NCBI GenBank assembly: GCA_964540165.1
Contig: CAZILU010000002.1
Coordinates: 1 to 64,000 of the forward strand
DNA from: Mariniphaga sp964540165
GTDB lineage: Bacteria; Bacteroidota; Bacteroidia; Bacteroidales; Prolixibacteraceae
Length of the DNA: 64,000 nucleotides
Reading direction: 5' to 3'
The notes beneath the pieces are model-generated. The model saw nothing but the letters and a program-made list of their open reading frames with translations, was not told the DNA's origin and ran no database searches. The translations under genes were made by a program, and so were the position numbers. Numbering within the stretch: the first letter of the stretch is position 1; each line of letters starts with the position of its first letter. Below are positions 32,216-40,855 of this stretch, piece by piece.

Positions 32216-33250
32216 ATGACAGGGAATCAGTGGCAAAATCTTTTGGACACCGTGCGCGGCAAGAGACCTGAACAGCCGGTTACAGGCTTTATTATTGACA
32301 GTCCATGGCTGCCCGGCTGGGCCGGAGTGACCACGCTCCAATACTTCGCATCGGAGGAGATCTGGTTTCAGACCAACCGGAAGGCTGTTGAGGTCTTTCC
32401 CGACATCACCTTTCTGCCGGGATTCTGGTCGGAGTTTGGCATGTGTTCCGAGCCGTCGGCTTTTGGCGCCCGGATGATCTGGAGCGAATACAATCTGCCG
32501 CATGCCGAGCGAATTATGACCGACATATCGGAAGCAGCCTCCCTGAAGATTCCCAATCCCAAGACGGATGGGTTGCTGCCATTCATTGTTCAGCGATTAG
32601 CCAATTACCGGCAGCCGATGGAGTCGATGGGTCATGAGATAAAATTTGCCGTTGCCCGCGGGCCGCTCAATATTGCCTCATTTCTTCTGGGAACGACGGA
32701 GCTTATGATGGGTTTTATGATGGATCCCGAAATGAGCCATAAGCTGCTGGAGACCATTACCCGTTTTTCGATCGACTGGCTGCAGTGGCAAAAGGAGATG
32801 TTTCCCTCCATTGAGGGGATTCTGGTGTTAGACGATATCGTGGGTTTTGTGGGGGATGAAGAGTGCCGGGCCTACGCAGTTCCATACATCAAACGGATCT
32901 TTCAGGCCTTCGACTCTCAGCTGAACTTTTTTCATAACGATGCACCCGGGCTGATATCATCGCCCTATCTGAAAGAGATGGGAGTGGATCTGTTTAACTT
33001 TAGTTTTGAACACTCCATGAAGGAGATCCGTGCCCTGGCAGGGCCGGAGGTTGCCCTCATCGGGAACCTGCCTCCACGTGATGTGCTGGCAGCGGCTACG
33101 CCTCAGGAAGTAAGGGAGGAGACCCGGCGGATGGTAACGGAGTTTGGTGATAAGAACCGGGTTATATGGTCGTGCGGCGGGGGAATGCCCCCCGGTGTTA
33201 CTACCGAGAATATCCGGGCTTTTAAAGAGACCATCGACGAGATCTGTTGA
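32216..33250 (+). CDS. uroporphyrinogen-decarboxylase-fold methyltransferase-like protein
   Basis: 344 residues, cytoplasmic. URO-D/MtaA-superfamily barrel with VLDDIVGFVGDEECRAYAVPY, then NFFHNDAPG where MtaA-type proteins have H-x-C. The C-terminal W-S-C-G-G-G-M-P-P-G-V-T-T-E-N-I is the usual conserved end with its Cys ligand. It is only distantly similar to the product at 19907, so the window holds two different members, each beside an AraC-controlled glycan block. Methyl transfer from an O-methylated compound is possible, but no corrinoid protein is present. Confidence 0.72.
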   Translation: MTGNQWQNLLDTVRGKRPEQPVTGFIIDSPWLPGWAGVTTLQYFASEEIWFQTNRKAVEVFPDITFLPGFWSEFGMCSEPSAFGARMIWSEYNLPHAERIMTDISEAASLKIPNPKTDGLLPFIVQRLANYRQPMESMGHEIKFAVARGPLNIASFLLGTTELMMGFMMDPEMSHKLLETITRFSIDWLQWQKEMFPSIEGILVLDDIVGFVGDEECRAYAVPYIKRIFQAFDSQLNFFHNDAPGLISSPYLKEMGVDLFNFSFEHSMKEIRALAGPEVALIGNLPPRDVLAAATPQEVREETRRMVTEFGDKNRVIWSCGGGMPPGVTTENIRAFKETIDEIC

Positions 33251-33288
33251 TACCTATTACTTTTAATAAACTATTTAAATGAGATATA

Positions 33289-34536
33289 ATGCATAGAATT
33301 ATTTTTATCCTGATGATTTTCTTTGTATTCCCCCTTTCGGGGAAGGAGATCCTGCGTTTCTCCTGTTTGGTTGATCAAAACAGGATCGATGCTCCGGTTT
33401 CAGTCAGCCTCGACGGGATCAACTACAATTCGGATGAGGGAGCGCTGGTTCTTTTCGAAGTGACCGGAGGCGGAGAGGTTCCTGTCCCAAGTCAACTGGA
33501 GCCGGGGCACTCTGCGAAGCTCTGGTTTGTATTGCAGGGGACACAATCAGGGGAAACAAGAAGAGAATATGTACTGCGAATGCAGGAAAACCCGGAAGGT
33601 GATGCCTCCAAATCACGCCTCGGGATTAAGAAAGCCGCACAGTATCTTCAGCTTATTGATGGCGAACAACCCTTACTGAATTATCAGTTTGCCACCGTCT
33701 ATCCTCCGGAAAAAGTGAATCCGCTCTATCAGAAGTCAGGCTTCATACATCCGCTTTGGTCGCCGGGCGGAGAGGTGCTGACCCGCATTCAGCCACCCGA
33801 CCATTACCACCATTTTGGCATCTGGGGGCCCTGGACCAAAACACATATCGACGATCGTGAGGTGGACTTCTGGAACCTGGCAAGAGGTATGGGAACGGTA
33901 GAATTTGGCGGATTTGTCTCTGAAACGGCTGGGCCTCTGTTTGCCGGATTTAAGGTCATTCAGCGACATGTTGATTTTGGAGCCAGGGGAAAAGATCAGA
34001 CCGCCATGAATGAACAGCTGGATGTACGGGCCTGGCAGGCCGATGAGAAGATCCGGATCATCGATTATACCACCACGCTGAATACTTCGCTGGAGAAGGG
34101 GATTCTGCTCGATGCCTACCGGTATGGCGGAGGTATCGGGTTCAGAGCGACGGAGAAGTGGCATAAGGATAACTGCTCGGTGCTCACCTCCGAGGGAAAA
34201 GCACGCGCGGAAGCCGATGGCTCTATGGCCCGGTGGTGCCTGGTAGAGGGCGAGTCGGATACCAAAGAGGGACGCTCCGGAATCCTCTTTCTCAGCCACC
34301 CGTCAAACCGTATGCACCCCGAACCCATGCGCGTATGGCCCCTCAATGCCGCCGGTGGCAGAGGTGACCTCTTCTTCGAATTCTGTCCGATTCGCCACGA
34401 AGCCTGGAAACTCATGCCCGGGAAAGAGTACACGTTAAAATACCGGATGATCGTATTTGATGGAAAGATGGATGCCGAAACGGCAGAAAAGCACTGGAGA
34501 AGTTTTGCGAATGCGCCTCAGATGACCTGTAAGTAA
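33289..34536 (+). CDS. DUF6807 (PmoA-like) secreted protein, long form
   Basis: 415 residues with a signal peptide (about 1-18). The PmoA-like/DUF6807 core starts near residue 125: F-I-H-P-L-W-S-P-G-G-E-V-L-T, D-H-Y-H-H-F-G-I-W-G-P-W, W-N-L-A-R, G-G-I-G-F-R-A, I-L-F-L-S-H-P-S-N. A beta-sandwich of 120 residues precedes it. The His-rich D-H-Y-H-H-F-G motif is conserved in the family; its biochemical role is not established to my knowledge. Members sit in glycan utilisation loci. Likely co-transcribed with its shorter paralogue downstream (33-bp gap). Confidence 0.7.
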   Translation: MHRIIFILMIFFVFPLSGKEILRFSCLVDQNRIDAPVSVSLDGINYNSDEGALVLFEVTGGGEVPVPSQLEPGHSAKLWFVLQGTQSGETRREYVLRMQENPEGDASKSRLGIKKAAQYLQLIDGEQPLLNYQFATVYPPEKVNPLYQKSGFIHPLWSPGGEVLTRIQPPDHYHHFGIWGPWTKTHIDDREVDFWNLARGMGTVEFGGFVSETAGPLFAGFKVIQRHVDFGARGKDQTAMNEQLDVRAWQADEKIRIIDYTTTLNTSLEKGILLDAYRYGGGIGFRATEKWHKDNCSVLTSEGKARAEADGSMARWCLVEGESDTKEGRSGILFLSHPSNRMHPEPMRVWPLNAAGGRGDLFFEFCPIRHEAWKLMPGKEYTLKYRMIVFDGKMDAETAEKHWRSFANAPQMTCK

Positions 34537-34569
34537 AGAAACTCAATTTATAAATTAAATCTTTTTCGA

Positions 34570-35463
34570 ATGATAAAGTACATTTCAATCTTAATTATTG
34601 CGCTTGGCAGCTTTGGAAACTTAACGGCCCAACCGAAAGTGACTGCCGAGCGGGTAGGTGACAAGATCAATTTTCTGGTGAATGGCAATCTGTTTACCAG
34701 TTATATCCTCTCTGAGCATGAGAAGTACCCCTTCTTTTTTCCTGTAAACGGACCCTCCAAAGCGTCGGTTACCTCATACCGCAATGCCAATTATCCGCAT
34801 CACAGCTCGCTTTTTTTCGGCTGTGATAAGGTTAATGGTGGTAACTACTGGCAGGAGGGATTGGAGCGGGGACGGATTATCCCGGTGCGGGCCGATATTA
34901 TTGAGTCGGGAGGAGCCCGGGCGGTTATCGCGAATGAGTGCATCTGGTCCAGGCCCGGAGCTGACTCCCCCGTCAGGGATAAGCGGATCATTACGGTGTC
35001 TGTTCCTGCTCCCGACCGGTACCAGATCGATTTTGACATAGAGATGGAGATGTTGATGGATGTGACCATCGATAAAACCAACCATTCGCTCTTCAGCGGC
35101 CGGGTAGATCCCGATCTGGCTGTTACCAATGGCGGGACGATGATCAATGCGGAGGGCGAAACCGGAGAGAAGGAGACCTTCGGTAAACGATCGGCCTGGA
35201 TGGATTACTACGGTCAACGAATGGGTAAAACCGAAGGATTAGCAATTCTGCAGCACCCTTCCAATGAGTGGTTTCCGGCACCATGGTTTACCCGCGATTA
35301 TGGTTTTTTCTCCCCAACACCCATGTACTGGCCCGAAAATGAGAAGAATATCCAACTGAAAAAGGGCGATGTTCTGAAGTTACGCTACCGGGTTCTGGTC
35401 CATTCGGGTACGCATGCAGAGGCCAACATTGCCGGAGAATTTGAAAAATATAAATCAGAATAG
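34570..35463 (+). CDS. DUF6807 (PmoA-like) secreted protein, short form
   Basis: 297 residues with a signal peptide (about 1-20, ending LTAQ). PmoA-like pattern: Y-P-F-F-F-P-V-N-G-P, N-Y-P-H-H-S-S-L-F-F-G-C-D, G-N-Y-W, W-M-D-Y-Y-G, A-I-L-Q-H-P-S-N-E-W-F-P. The P-H-H-S-S-L-F-F-G corresponds to the D-H-Y-H-H-F-G of the neighbour. It lacks the neighbour's N-terminal domain. It ends 7 bp before the Gfo/Idh gene. Function unknown. Confidence 0.7.
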   Translation: MIKYISILIIALGSFGNLTAQPKVTAERVGDKINFLVNGNLFTSYILSEHEKYPFFFPVNGPSKASVTSYRNANYPHHSSLFFGCDKVNGGNYWQEGLERGRIIPVRADIIESGGARAVIANECIWSRPGADSPVRDKRIITVSVPAPDRYQIDFDIEMEMLMDVTIDKTNHSLFSGRVDPDLAVTNGGTMINAEGETGEKETFGKRSAWMDYYGQRMGKTEGLAILQHPSNEWFPAPWFTRDYGFFSPTPMYWPENEKNIQLKKGDVLKLRYRVLVHSGTHAEANIAGEFEKYKSE

Positions 35464-35470
35464 AGTAATT

Positions 35471-36835
35471 ATGGAAAGAAGAAATTTTATCAGGAAAGCA
35501 GCCGCAACAGCTGCCGGAGCCATCGTGGTTCCTGTCATTGTTCCCTCAACGGTTTTCGGGAAGAGTGCGCCCAGTAACAAGATCAACATCGGCCAGATTG
35601 GCTGTGGACGAATTGCCCGGGGACATGACATGCCCGGAGTTTTGAGATACGATATAGCCCGGTATGTAGCGGTTTCCGATTTGGACAGCAAGCGGATGGA
35701 AGACGGCAAGCGGCTGGTGGAGGAGTACTATAAAAAGAAGGGCAGCGCTGCTGATGTCCGGATGTACAGCGACTATAAGGAGATGCTTTTGAATAAGGAT
35801 ATCGATGCGGTGGTAATCAGCACACCCGACCACTGGCATGCCCAACCGGCCATGGAGGCAGCGTTAGCCGGAAAGGATATCTATATGCAGAAGCCTAACT
35901 CACTCACCGTTACCGAGGGGCGGATGATGAGTGATACGGTTCATAAAACGGGAGTGATCCTTCAGGTGGGCACACAGCAACGCTCTTCTGCTCAGTTTCG
36001 CCGGGCTGCTGAACTGGTGCGCAATGGCCGGATTGGCAAACTGCACACTGTGAAGATTGGTTTGCCGGGCGATCCGTCGGGCCCCGATTTCTCCGAAATG
36101 CCGGTGCCAGATAATCTGGATTTTAAGATGTGGTTAGGGCCAACACCCGACGTTCCCTACACCGAAAACCTGGTTCACCCGCAAAACGGGTATGGCCGGC
36201 CGGGATGGTTGCGCCACGAAAACTACGGAGCAGGAATGATCACCGGGTGGGGACAGCACCATTACGACTCTGCTGCCTGGGGTATGGATACCGAACATAC
36301 CGGTCCCATCTCCGTGGAGGCGATTGCCGAATTTCCCAAATCGGGAAGCTGGAATGTGCATGGCGATTTCATGGTGAAGCATGAGTATGAAAGCGGCATC
36401 ACCGTATTAACCAGCGGTGGTTTTCCCAACGGCATCCGCTACGAGGGAACCGATGGCTGGATCTTTGTCACCCGCGGTGCCTATCGGGCAACCGAAAGTG
36501 ATCCGATACCGGAAGGAAGTACCAAAGCTCTTGATGCCAGCAGTAAGGAGATTTTAAATTCAAAAATCGGAGAGAACGAGATCAATCTTTATGTAAGCGA
36601 AGAGCAACATGGAAACTGGCTCGATTGTATCCAGTCGCGAAAACAGCCGATCTCACCGGTCGAAATTGGTCACCGTGCCTGTTCCGTTTGCCTGATCAGC
36701 CATATTGCCATGAAAATTCCCGGCCGCTTGAGATGGGATCCGAAACGGGAACGTTTTATCGATAATGATCTGGCGAATGCTATGCTGAGCCGTCCACAGC
36801 GCTATCCCTACGGTACCAATTACGTAAAACTGTAG
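35471..36835 (+). CDS. Gfo/Idh/MocA-family oxidoreductase with Tat signal
   Basis: 454 residues from the ATG at 35471, chosen because it starts a twin-arginine signal (MERRNFIRKAAATAAGAIVV); the open frame reaches back into the previous gene. Rossmann fold INIGQIGCGRIARGHD, then S-T-P-D-H-W-H-A (typical for the family), M-Q-K-P-N-S-L-T-V (catalytic Lys place, EKP-like) and G-T-Q-Q-R-S. Tat export fits a protein that folds with NAD(P) before leaving the cytoplasm. Exported Gfo/Idh proteins in Bacteroidota include glycosidases using an NAD-dependent mechanism (GH109-like), so glycan cleavage is possible. Confidence 0.85.
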   Translation: MERRNFIRKAAATAAGAIVVPVIVPSTVFGKSAPSNKINIGQIGCGRIARGHDMPGVLRYDIARYVAVSDLDSKRMEDGKRLVEEYYKKKGSAADVRMYSDYKEMLLNKDIDAVVISTPDHWHAQPAMEAALAGKDIYMQKPNSLTVTEGRMMSDTVHKTGVILQVGTQQRSSAQFRRAAELVRNGRIGKLHTVKIGLPGDPSGPDFSEMPVPDNLDFKMWLGPTPDVPYTENLVHPQNGYGRPGWLRHENYGAGMITGWGQHHYDSAAWGMDTEHTGPISVEAIAEFPKSGSWNVHGDFMVKHEYESGITVLTSGGFPNGIRYEGTDGWIFVTRGAYRATESDPIPEGSTKALDASSKEILNSKIGENEINLYVSEEQHGNWLDCIQSRKQPISPVEIGHRACSVCLISHIAMKIPGRLRWDPKRERFIDNDLANAMLSRPQRYPYGTNYVKL

Positions 36836-36852
36836 TAAAATCTGACTTCAAT

Positions 36853-36876
36853 GACAGGCACCGATTGGTGCCTGTC
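36853..36876 (+). terminator. terminator-like hairpin after block B first transcript
   Basis: GACAGGCACC (36853-36862) and GGTGCCTGTC (36867-36876) form a perfect 10-bp stem with a GATT loop, 17 bp after the stop. No T-run follows. Confidence 0.6.
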
Positions 36877-36967
36877 TGCTTATGCGCGTGGTTTAAAAAG
36901 TTCGCTGACAAGGCTCGTGAAGTCCGAAAAATGTACGATGCAATAGGTTAAAAACGGATAAAAATTA

Positions 36968-36975
36968 TAATTTTG
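36968..36975 (+). promoter_or_regulatory. Bacteroidota -7 element before the second Gfo/Idh gene
   Basis: TAATTTTG matches TAnnTTTG exactly, about 30-36 bp before the start codon. It suggests a separate transcript after the hairpin at 36853. Confidence 0.5.
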
Positions 36976-37010
36976 CCTGTTTTACGGGAAATCTATAAAT
37001 TTTTATGATA

Positions 37011-38420
37011 ATGAAGCGAATATTTGTTTATTCACTGGCTTTTACAACGTTGTTGTCGGCATGTACCGGCAGTGGCAAGAAAGCTGAAACTCAAGAGACC
37101 AAAAGTATGTTTACAGGAGCTAAAGGAGAAGTGAAACTGATGACCATCGATCCGGGCCATTTTCATGCCGCTCTGGTTCAGAAATCGATGTATGAGCAGG
37201 TTGATCCAACGGTGTATGTCTATGCACCCGATGGTCCCGATGTTGAAGGACATCTCAATCTGGTGGGAAGTTATAACAGTCGTGCGGAGAGCCCTACTTC
37301 TTGGGAAACAGTCCTCTACAAGGGGCCGGACTTCCTTCAAAAGATGATTTCGGAAAAACCCGGAAACGTGATGATTACCGCAGGGAATAATGCCAAAAAA
37401 ATCGATTATATTCTTGAGGCGGTAAAGGCGGGGGTAAATGTATTGGCCGATAAACCTTTAATTATTGCTCCCGAACAGTTTCAAAAACTGGAAGAGGCCT
37501 TTACGCTGGCCGATCAGAACGGTGTGTTGCTTTACGACATCATGACCGAGCGTTATGAGATTACCACCATTCTGCAACGGGAGTTGTCAAAAATTCCTGA
37601 AGTTTTTGGAACCCTGCAAAACGGAACCGCCGAAGAACCGGCCGTTACCAAGGAGAGTATTCACCATTTCTTTAAGTATGTTTCGGGAAATCCGCTGAAA
37701 AGACCGGCCTGGTTTTTCGATGTGAAGCAACAGGGCGAGGGAATCGCCGACGTTACAACGAACCTGATCGATATGATTCAGTGGGAGGCGTTTCCTGAAG
37801 TGACGCTGAAAAAGGAGGATGTGGAGATTGTATCAGCCAGCCGATGGGCCACGGATCTTACTCCCGAACTGTTTAAAAAGGTAACCCAGTTAGACAGCTA
37901 TCCTGATTATCTGAAGAAAGATCTGGATGGGGATGTGCTGAAGGTTTATAGCAACGGGGAGATCAATTATAAACTGAAGGGCGTTCATGCTAAAGTTTCG
38001 GTGATCTGGAACTTCGAAGCACCTGAAGGAACCGGTGATACCCACTACTCCATTATGCGTGGTTCACAGGCGAACCTGATTATCAAGCAAGGGGAAGTCG
38101 AAGGTTACAAGCCAATTCTCTATGTAGAGGCATTGTCTGATGAGGGACTGGAGACATTTGCCGGCGGACTTGACAAAGCCATCAAACAGGATCTGAATGT
38201 GATGTACCCGGGACTGGGGCTTACTAAGGTTGATGCGAAGGTGTGGAGAGTGGATATTCCCGATGCTTATAAGGTAGGCCATGAAGCACACTTTGGACAG
38301 GTTACCGAAAAATACCTGCAGTACTTGACCTTAGGGCGCATGCCCGACTGGGAAGTTCCCAACATGATTGTTAAGTATTACACCATTACCGAAGGAATCA
38401 AGGCTGCTCAGAACCAGTAG
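37011..38420 (+). CDS. Gfo/Idh/MocA-like lipoprotein with Oxidoreduct_C-type C-terminus
   Basis: 469 residues from the ATG at 37011 (an ATG two codons earlier is equally possible). Lipoprotein signal with TTLLSACTG (Cys18). The Rossmann part is unusual: VKLMTIDPGHFHAALVQ replaces the G-x-G-x-x-G loop, while V-N-V-L-A-D-K-P-L keeps the conserved K-P. The C-terminal domain (F-E-A-P-E-G-T-G-D-T-H-Y-S-I-M-R-G-S) matches the putative oxidoreductase C-terminal family of Bacteroidota. Nucleotide binding may be altered. Likely a surface or periplasmic partner of block B. Confidence 0.75.
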   Translation: MKRIFVYSLAFTTLLSACTGSGKKAETQETKSMFTGAKGEVKLMTIDPGHFHAALVQKSMYEQVDPTVYVYAPDGPDVEGHLNLVGSYNSRAESPTSWETVLYKGPDFLQKMISEKPGNVMITAGNNAKKIDYILEAVKAGVNVLADKPLIIAPEQFQKLEEAFTLADQNGVLLYDIMTERYEITTILQRELSKIPEVFGTLQNGTAEEPAVTKESIHHFFKYVSGNPLKRPAWFFDVKQQGEGIADVTTNLIDMIQWEAFPEVTLKKEDVEIVSASRWATDLTPELFKKVTQLDSYPDYLKKDLDGDVLKVYSNGEINYKLKGVHAKVSVIWNFEAPEGTGDTHYSIMRGSQANLIIKQGEVEGYKPILYVEALSDEGLETFAGGLDKAIKQDLNVMYPGLGLTKVDAKVWRVDIPDAYKVGHEAHFGQVTEKYLQYLTLGRMPDWEVPNMIVKYYTITEGIKAAQNQ

Positions 38421-38434
38421 TCCTTCTGAATAAG

Positions 38435-38470
38435 AAAAAAAAAGCTGCCGGATTCCGGCAGCTTTTTTTT
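38435..38470. terminator. bidirectional intrinsic terminator
   Basis: A9, then GCTGCCGG (38444-38451), ATT, CCGGCAGC (38455-38462), then T8. It works for both convergent genes: it follows the Gfo/Idh stop and overlaps the O-methyltransferase stop. Confidence 0.92.
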
Positions 38471-39107
38471 ATCTCTTACGAATGATGGTGAGGCCATCCC
38501 TAAACGGAAGAATTATTTTTTCTACCCGGGTATCGGCCCTGATCAGGCTGTTGAACGCCACTATTCCCCTGGTCTGTTCATCGTTGTCAGGCGGTGATGT
38601 GATCACCTTCCCTCCCCACAGCGTATTGTCGGCCAGGATGTACCCTCCGGGGCGCACCTTGTCAAAAATCAGATGGTAGCAGGCGCTGTACTCCCGTTTA
38701 TCGGCATCGATAAAGACCAGATCAAACGTCTCATCCAACGTTGGGATCACCTCCAATGCCCTGCCGGTAAGCGGAATAATCGCATCCTGTAGTCCGGCAA
38801 GCCGGAAGTAGCGGTTTGAAATCAACGCCAGTTCATCGTTCCTCTCAATGGTGATCAGCTTCCCACCCGGTTGCAGTCCTCTGGCCAGGCAGATGGCGGA
38901 ATACCCGGTGAAGGTACCCAGTTCCAAAATCCGCTTCGGCATGATCATCTGTGAGAGCATGGCTAACAGGTGCCCCTGGATATGCCCGGAGATCATCTGT
39001 CCGCCGAATACATTCAGATGGGTCTCCCGGTCTAACTGCTGTAAAAGATCCTCCTCCGGATCGATGTGTTCAATAATGTACCGTTCGATATCCCGCTTTC
39101 GTGTCAT
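38469..39107 (-). CDS. class I SAM-dependent O-methyltransferase
   Basis: 212 residues, the size of the catechol/caffeoyl-CoA O-methyltransferase family. ILELGTFTGYSAICLARGL is the SAM-binding motif I, L-I-T-I-E-R-N motif II, and F-D-L-V-F-I-D-A-D-K-R-E-Y the metal-binding Asp region; D-N-T-L-W-G-G-K-V is also typical. It methylates an unidentified hydroxyl compound in the cytoplasm. The stop codon lies within the shared terminator. Confidence 0.92.
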   Translation of the reverse strand: MTRKRDIERYIIEHIDPEEDLLQQLDRETHLNVFGGQMISGHIQGHLLAMLSQMIMPKRILELGTFTGYSAICLARGLQPGGKLITIERNDELALISNRYFRLAGLQDAIIPLTGRALEVIPTLDETFDLVFIDADKREYSACYHLIFDKVRPGGYILADNTLWGGKVITSPPDNDEQTRGIVAFNSLIRADTRVEKIILPFRDGLTIIRKR

Positions 39108-39230
39108 TGTTTGTCATTTTTACATTTACGACTCTTTACTTCGTTGATGTACCTTTGGGAAGTGAAGAGGAGTACGCCTGGTTTGTTCGCTTTCCGAATA
39201 CGATCTTCCCGCCTGCGCATTGCTCTTTGG

Positions 39231-40460
39231 TCACCGGTACACCAGCCGGCTCATCCGGTTGTCGTCTAAGATTTCATTGGCAACCACCAGCAGATCTTCG
39301 GGGGTTATCGCCTCAATCTTTTTGAAGATGGTACGGACTGTGTCTACCCGGTCAAAAAGCATGTAACTTTTACCGATGGTGAGCATCAGATCTTCGTGGT
39401 TTTCGGTTGAGATGGCGATCTGGCCCATCAACTGTTTTTGTGCTTTACTGAACTGCATTACGCCCAGTCTCTTCTCACGCAGCAGCTTAAACTCTTTCAA
39501 GACCAGATCGGTTGCCTTCTCCAGATTTTCATGGTCGGTTCCGAAATAGACGCTGAACAGGCCGGTATCGGTATAGGAAGTGTAGCCCGACTCAATGTTG
39601 TAAGCCATTCCTTTCCGTTCGCGAAGGGCCATATTCAGCCGTGAATTCATCGCCTGGCCCCCAACGATATTGTTAAGCAGAACCATGGCAATCCGGCGCG
39701 GATGATGCACGTCGTAGGCTATATTTCCCAACATGCAGTGCGACTGAAACGTGTTTTTTTTAACCGTCCGGTTTTGGGGAGCATAGGTTTCAAAACGTTG
39801 CCTGCCGTTGAGCCGTAATCTCGACTCCGCCTGACCGAAGTGCTTTTCGATCATTTTTACCAGTTGAGGGAATTCAATTTTCCCTACCGAGGATATGATC
39901 ATCTGGTCGGTGTGGTAGTTGTTTTCAACAAAACGCAGGATCGACTCCCGGTTAAATGCGTTCAGGTTTGAAGGGGTACCCAAAATGTTTCTGGCGATCG
40001 GGTGGTCGTTGAATACCAGCTCTTCAAATTCGTCGAAGATCAGTTCCGAAGGGGAGTCTTTGTATGAGTTGATCTCCTCCAATACCACCTCTTTCTCCCG
40101 TTTTAGCTCTTTTTCCGGATAGGTGCTGTTAAAAAGAATATCGCTAAGCAGCTCTGATGTGCGCTCATAGAACTCCGTCAGAAAGGTGCAGTACAGGGTT
40201 GTCTCCTCCTTTGTGGTGTATGCGTTTAGCTCCCCGCCGACATCTTCGATGCGGCTCAGGACATGAAATGCCCGCCGGTTTTTGGTTCCCTTAAATACGG
40301 AGTGCTCAATGAAGTGGGCTAACCCATGCTCCTCCGGCTGCTCATCGCGCGATCCGGTGTTGATGAGAATTCCCAGGTGGCCCACCGGTGAATCGGTGGG
40401 TTTGTGGATGAGCCTGATCCCATTGGATAAAATATGTGTTAAAAAATTTGTTTCAACCAT
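39231..40460 (-). CDS. M16-family zinc peptidase (insulinase/processing-peptidase-like)
   Basis: 409 residues. Inverted zinc motif H-F-I-E-H (H-x-x-E-H) at residues about 49-53, with the distal Glu in the A-Y-T-T-K-E-E-T region or E-V-V-L-E-E-I. The second lobe has ALRERKGMAYNIESGYTSY, the R-x4-Y substrate-binding signature. It resembles PqqL/MPP-like peptidases of about 410 residues that act as homodimers. No signal peptide is visible, so cytoplasmic. Confidence 0.92.
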   Translation of the reverse strand: MVETNFLTHILSNGIRLIHKPTDSPVGHLGILINTGSRDEQPEEHGLAHFIEHSVFKGTKNRRAFHVLSRIEDVGGELNAYTTKEETTLYCTFLTEFYERTSELLSDILFNSTYPEKELKREKEVVLEEINSYKDSPSELIFDEFEELVFNDHPIARNILGTPSNLNAFNRESILRFVENNYHTDQMIISSVGKIEFPQLVKMIEKHFGQAESRLRLNGRQRFETYAPQNRTVKKNTFQSHCMLGNIAYDVHHPRRIAMVLLNNIVGGQAMNSRLNMALRERKGMAYNIESGYTSYTDTGLFSVYFGTDHENLEKATDLVLKEFKLLREKRLGVMQFSKAQKQLMGQIAISTENHEDLMLTIGKSYMLFDRVDTVRTIFKKIEAITPEDLLVVANEILDDNRMSRLVYR

Positions 40461-40479
40461 TGAATAATCGATAAGCCTG

Positions 40480-40487
40480 CAAAATTA
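40480..40487 (-). promoter_or_regulatory. Bacteroidota -7 element of the M16 peptidase gene
   Basis: Minus strand TAATTTTG, an exact TAnnTTTG match, 19 bp before the start codon at 40460. Confidence 0.55.
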
Positions 40488-40613
40488 TAAAAATTAGCTG
40501 CATAGCCATCGGATCACCCGCTTCATTATCACATCTGATGGATCTCCTCCGCCAGGAGTATCTGAACCGAATGTTTCAGCGGTGTAAAAGTGTGATAAAT
40601 GATTCATTTTTTC

Positions 40614-40643
40614 TTTGTGAAATAAAAAAAAAGTGTACTTTTG
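40614..40643 (+). promoter_or_regulatory. promoter of tRNA-Phe
   Basis: TTTG (40614-40617), 18 bp, TACTTTTG (40636-40643): a near-ideal Bacteroidota promoter 65 bp before the tRNA. Confidence 0.75.
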
Positions 40644-40708
40644 CATCACCCAAAACGGGATGCTTTGCTGCAAGGCTTACAAAGAGTAAAAGCAGGATCG
40701 ATACAGAG

Positions 40709-40781
<73 letters not shown>

Positions 40782-40793
40782 CAGCAAAAAAAG

Positions 40794-40819
40794 AGAGTTA
40801 CGAGAGTAACTCTTTTTTT
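40794..40819 (+). terminator. intrinsic terminator after tRNA-Phe
   Basis: AGAGTTAC/GTAACTCT stem with GAGA loop followed by a run of T, 13 bp after the tRNA. Confidence 0.85.
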
Positions 40820-40855
40820 GTTTTAATCAGTAATCTGTGTTTATTTCTTTGACAA

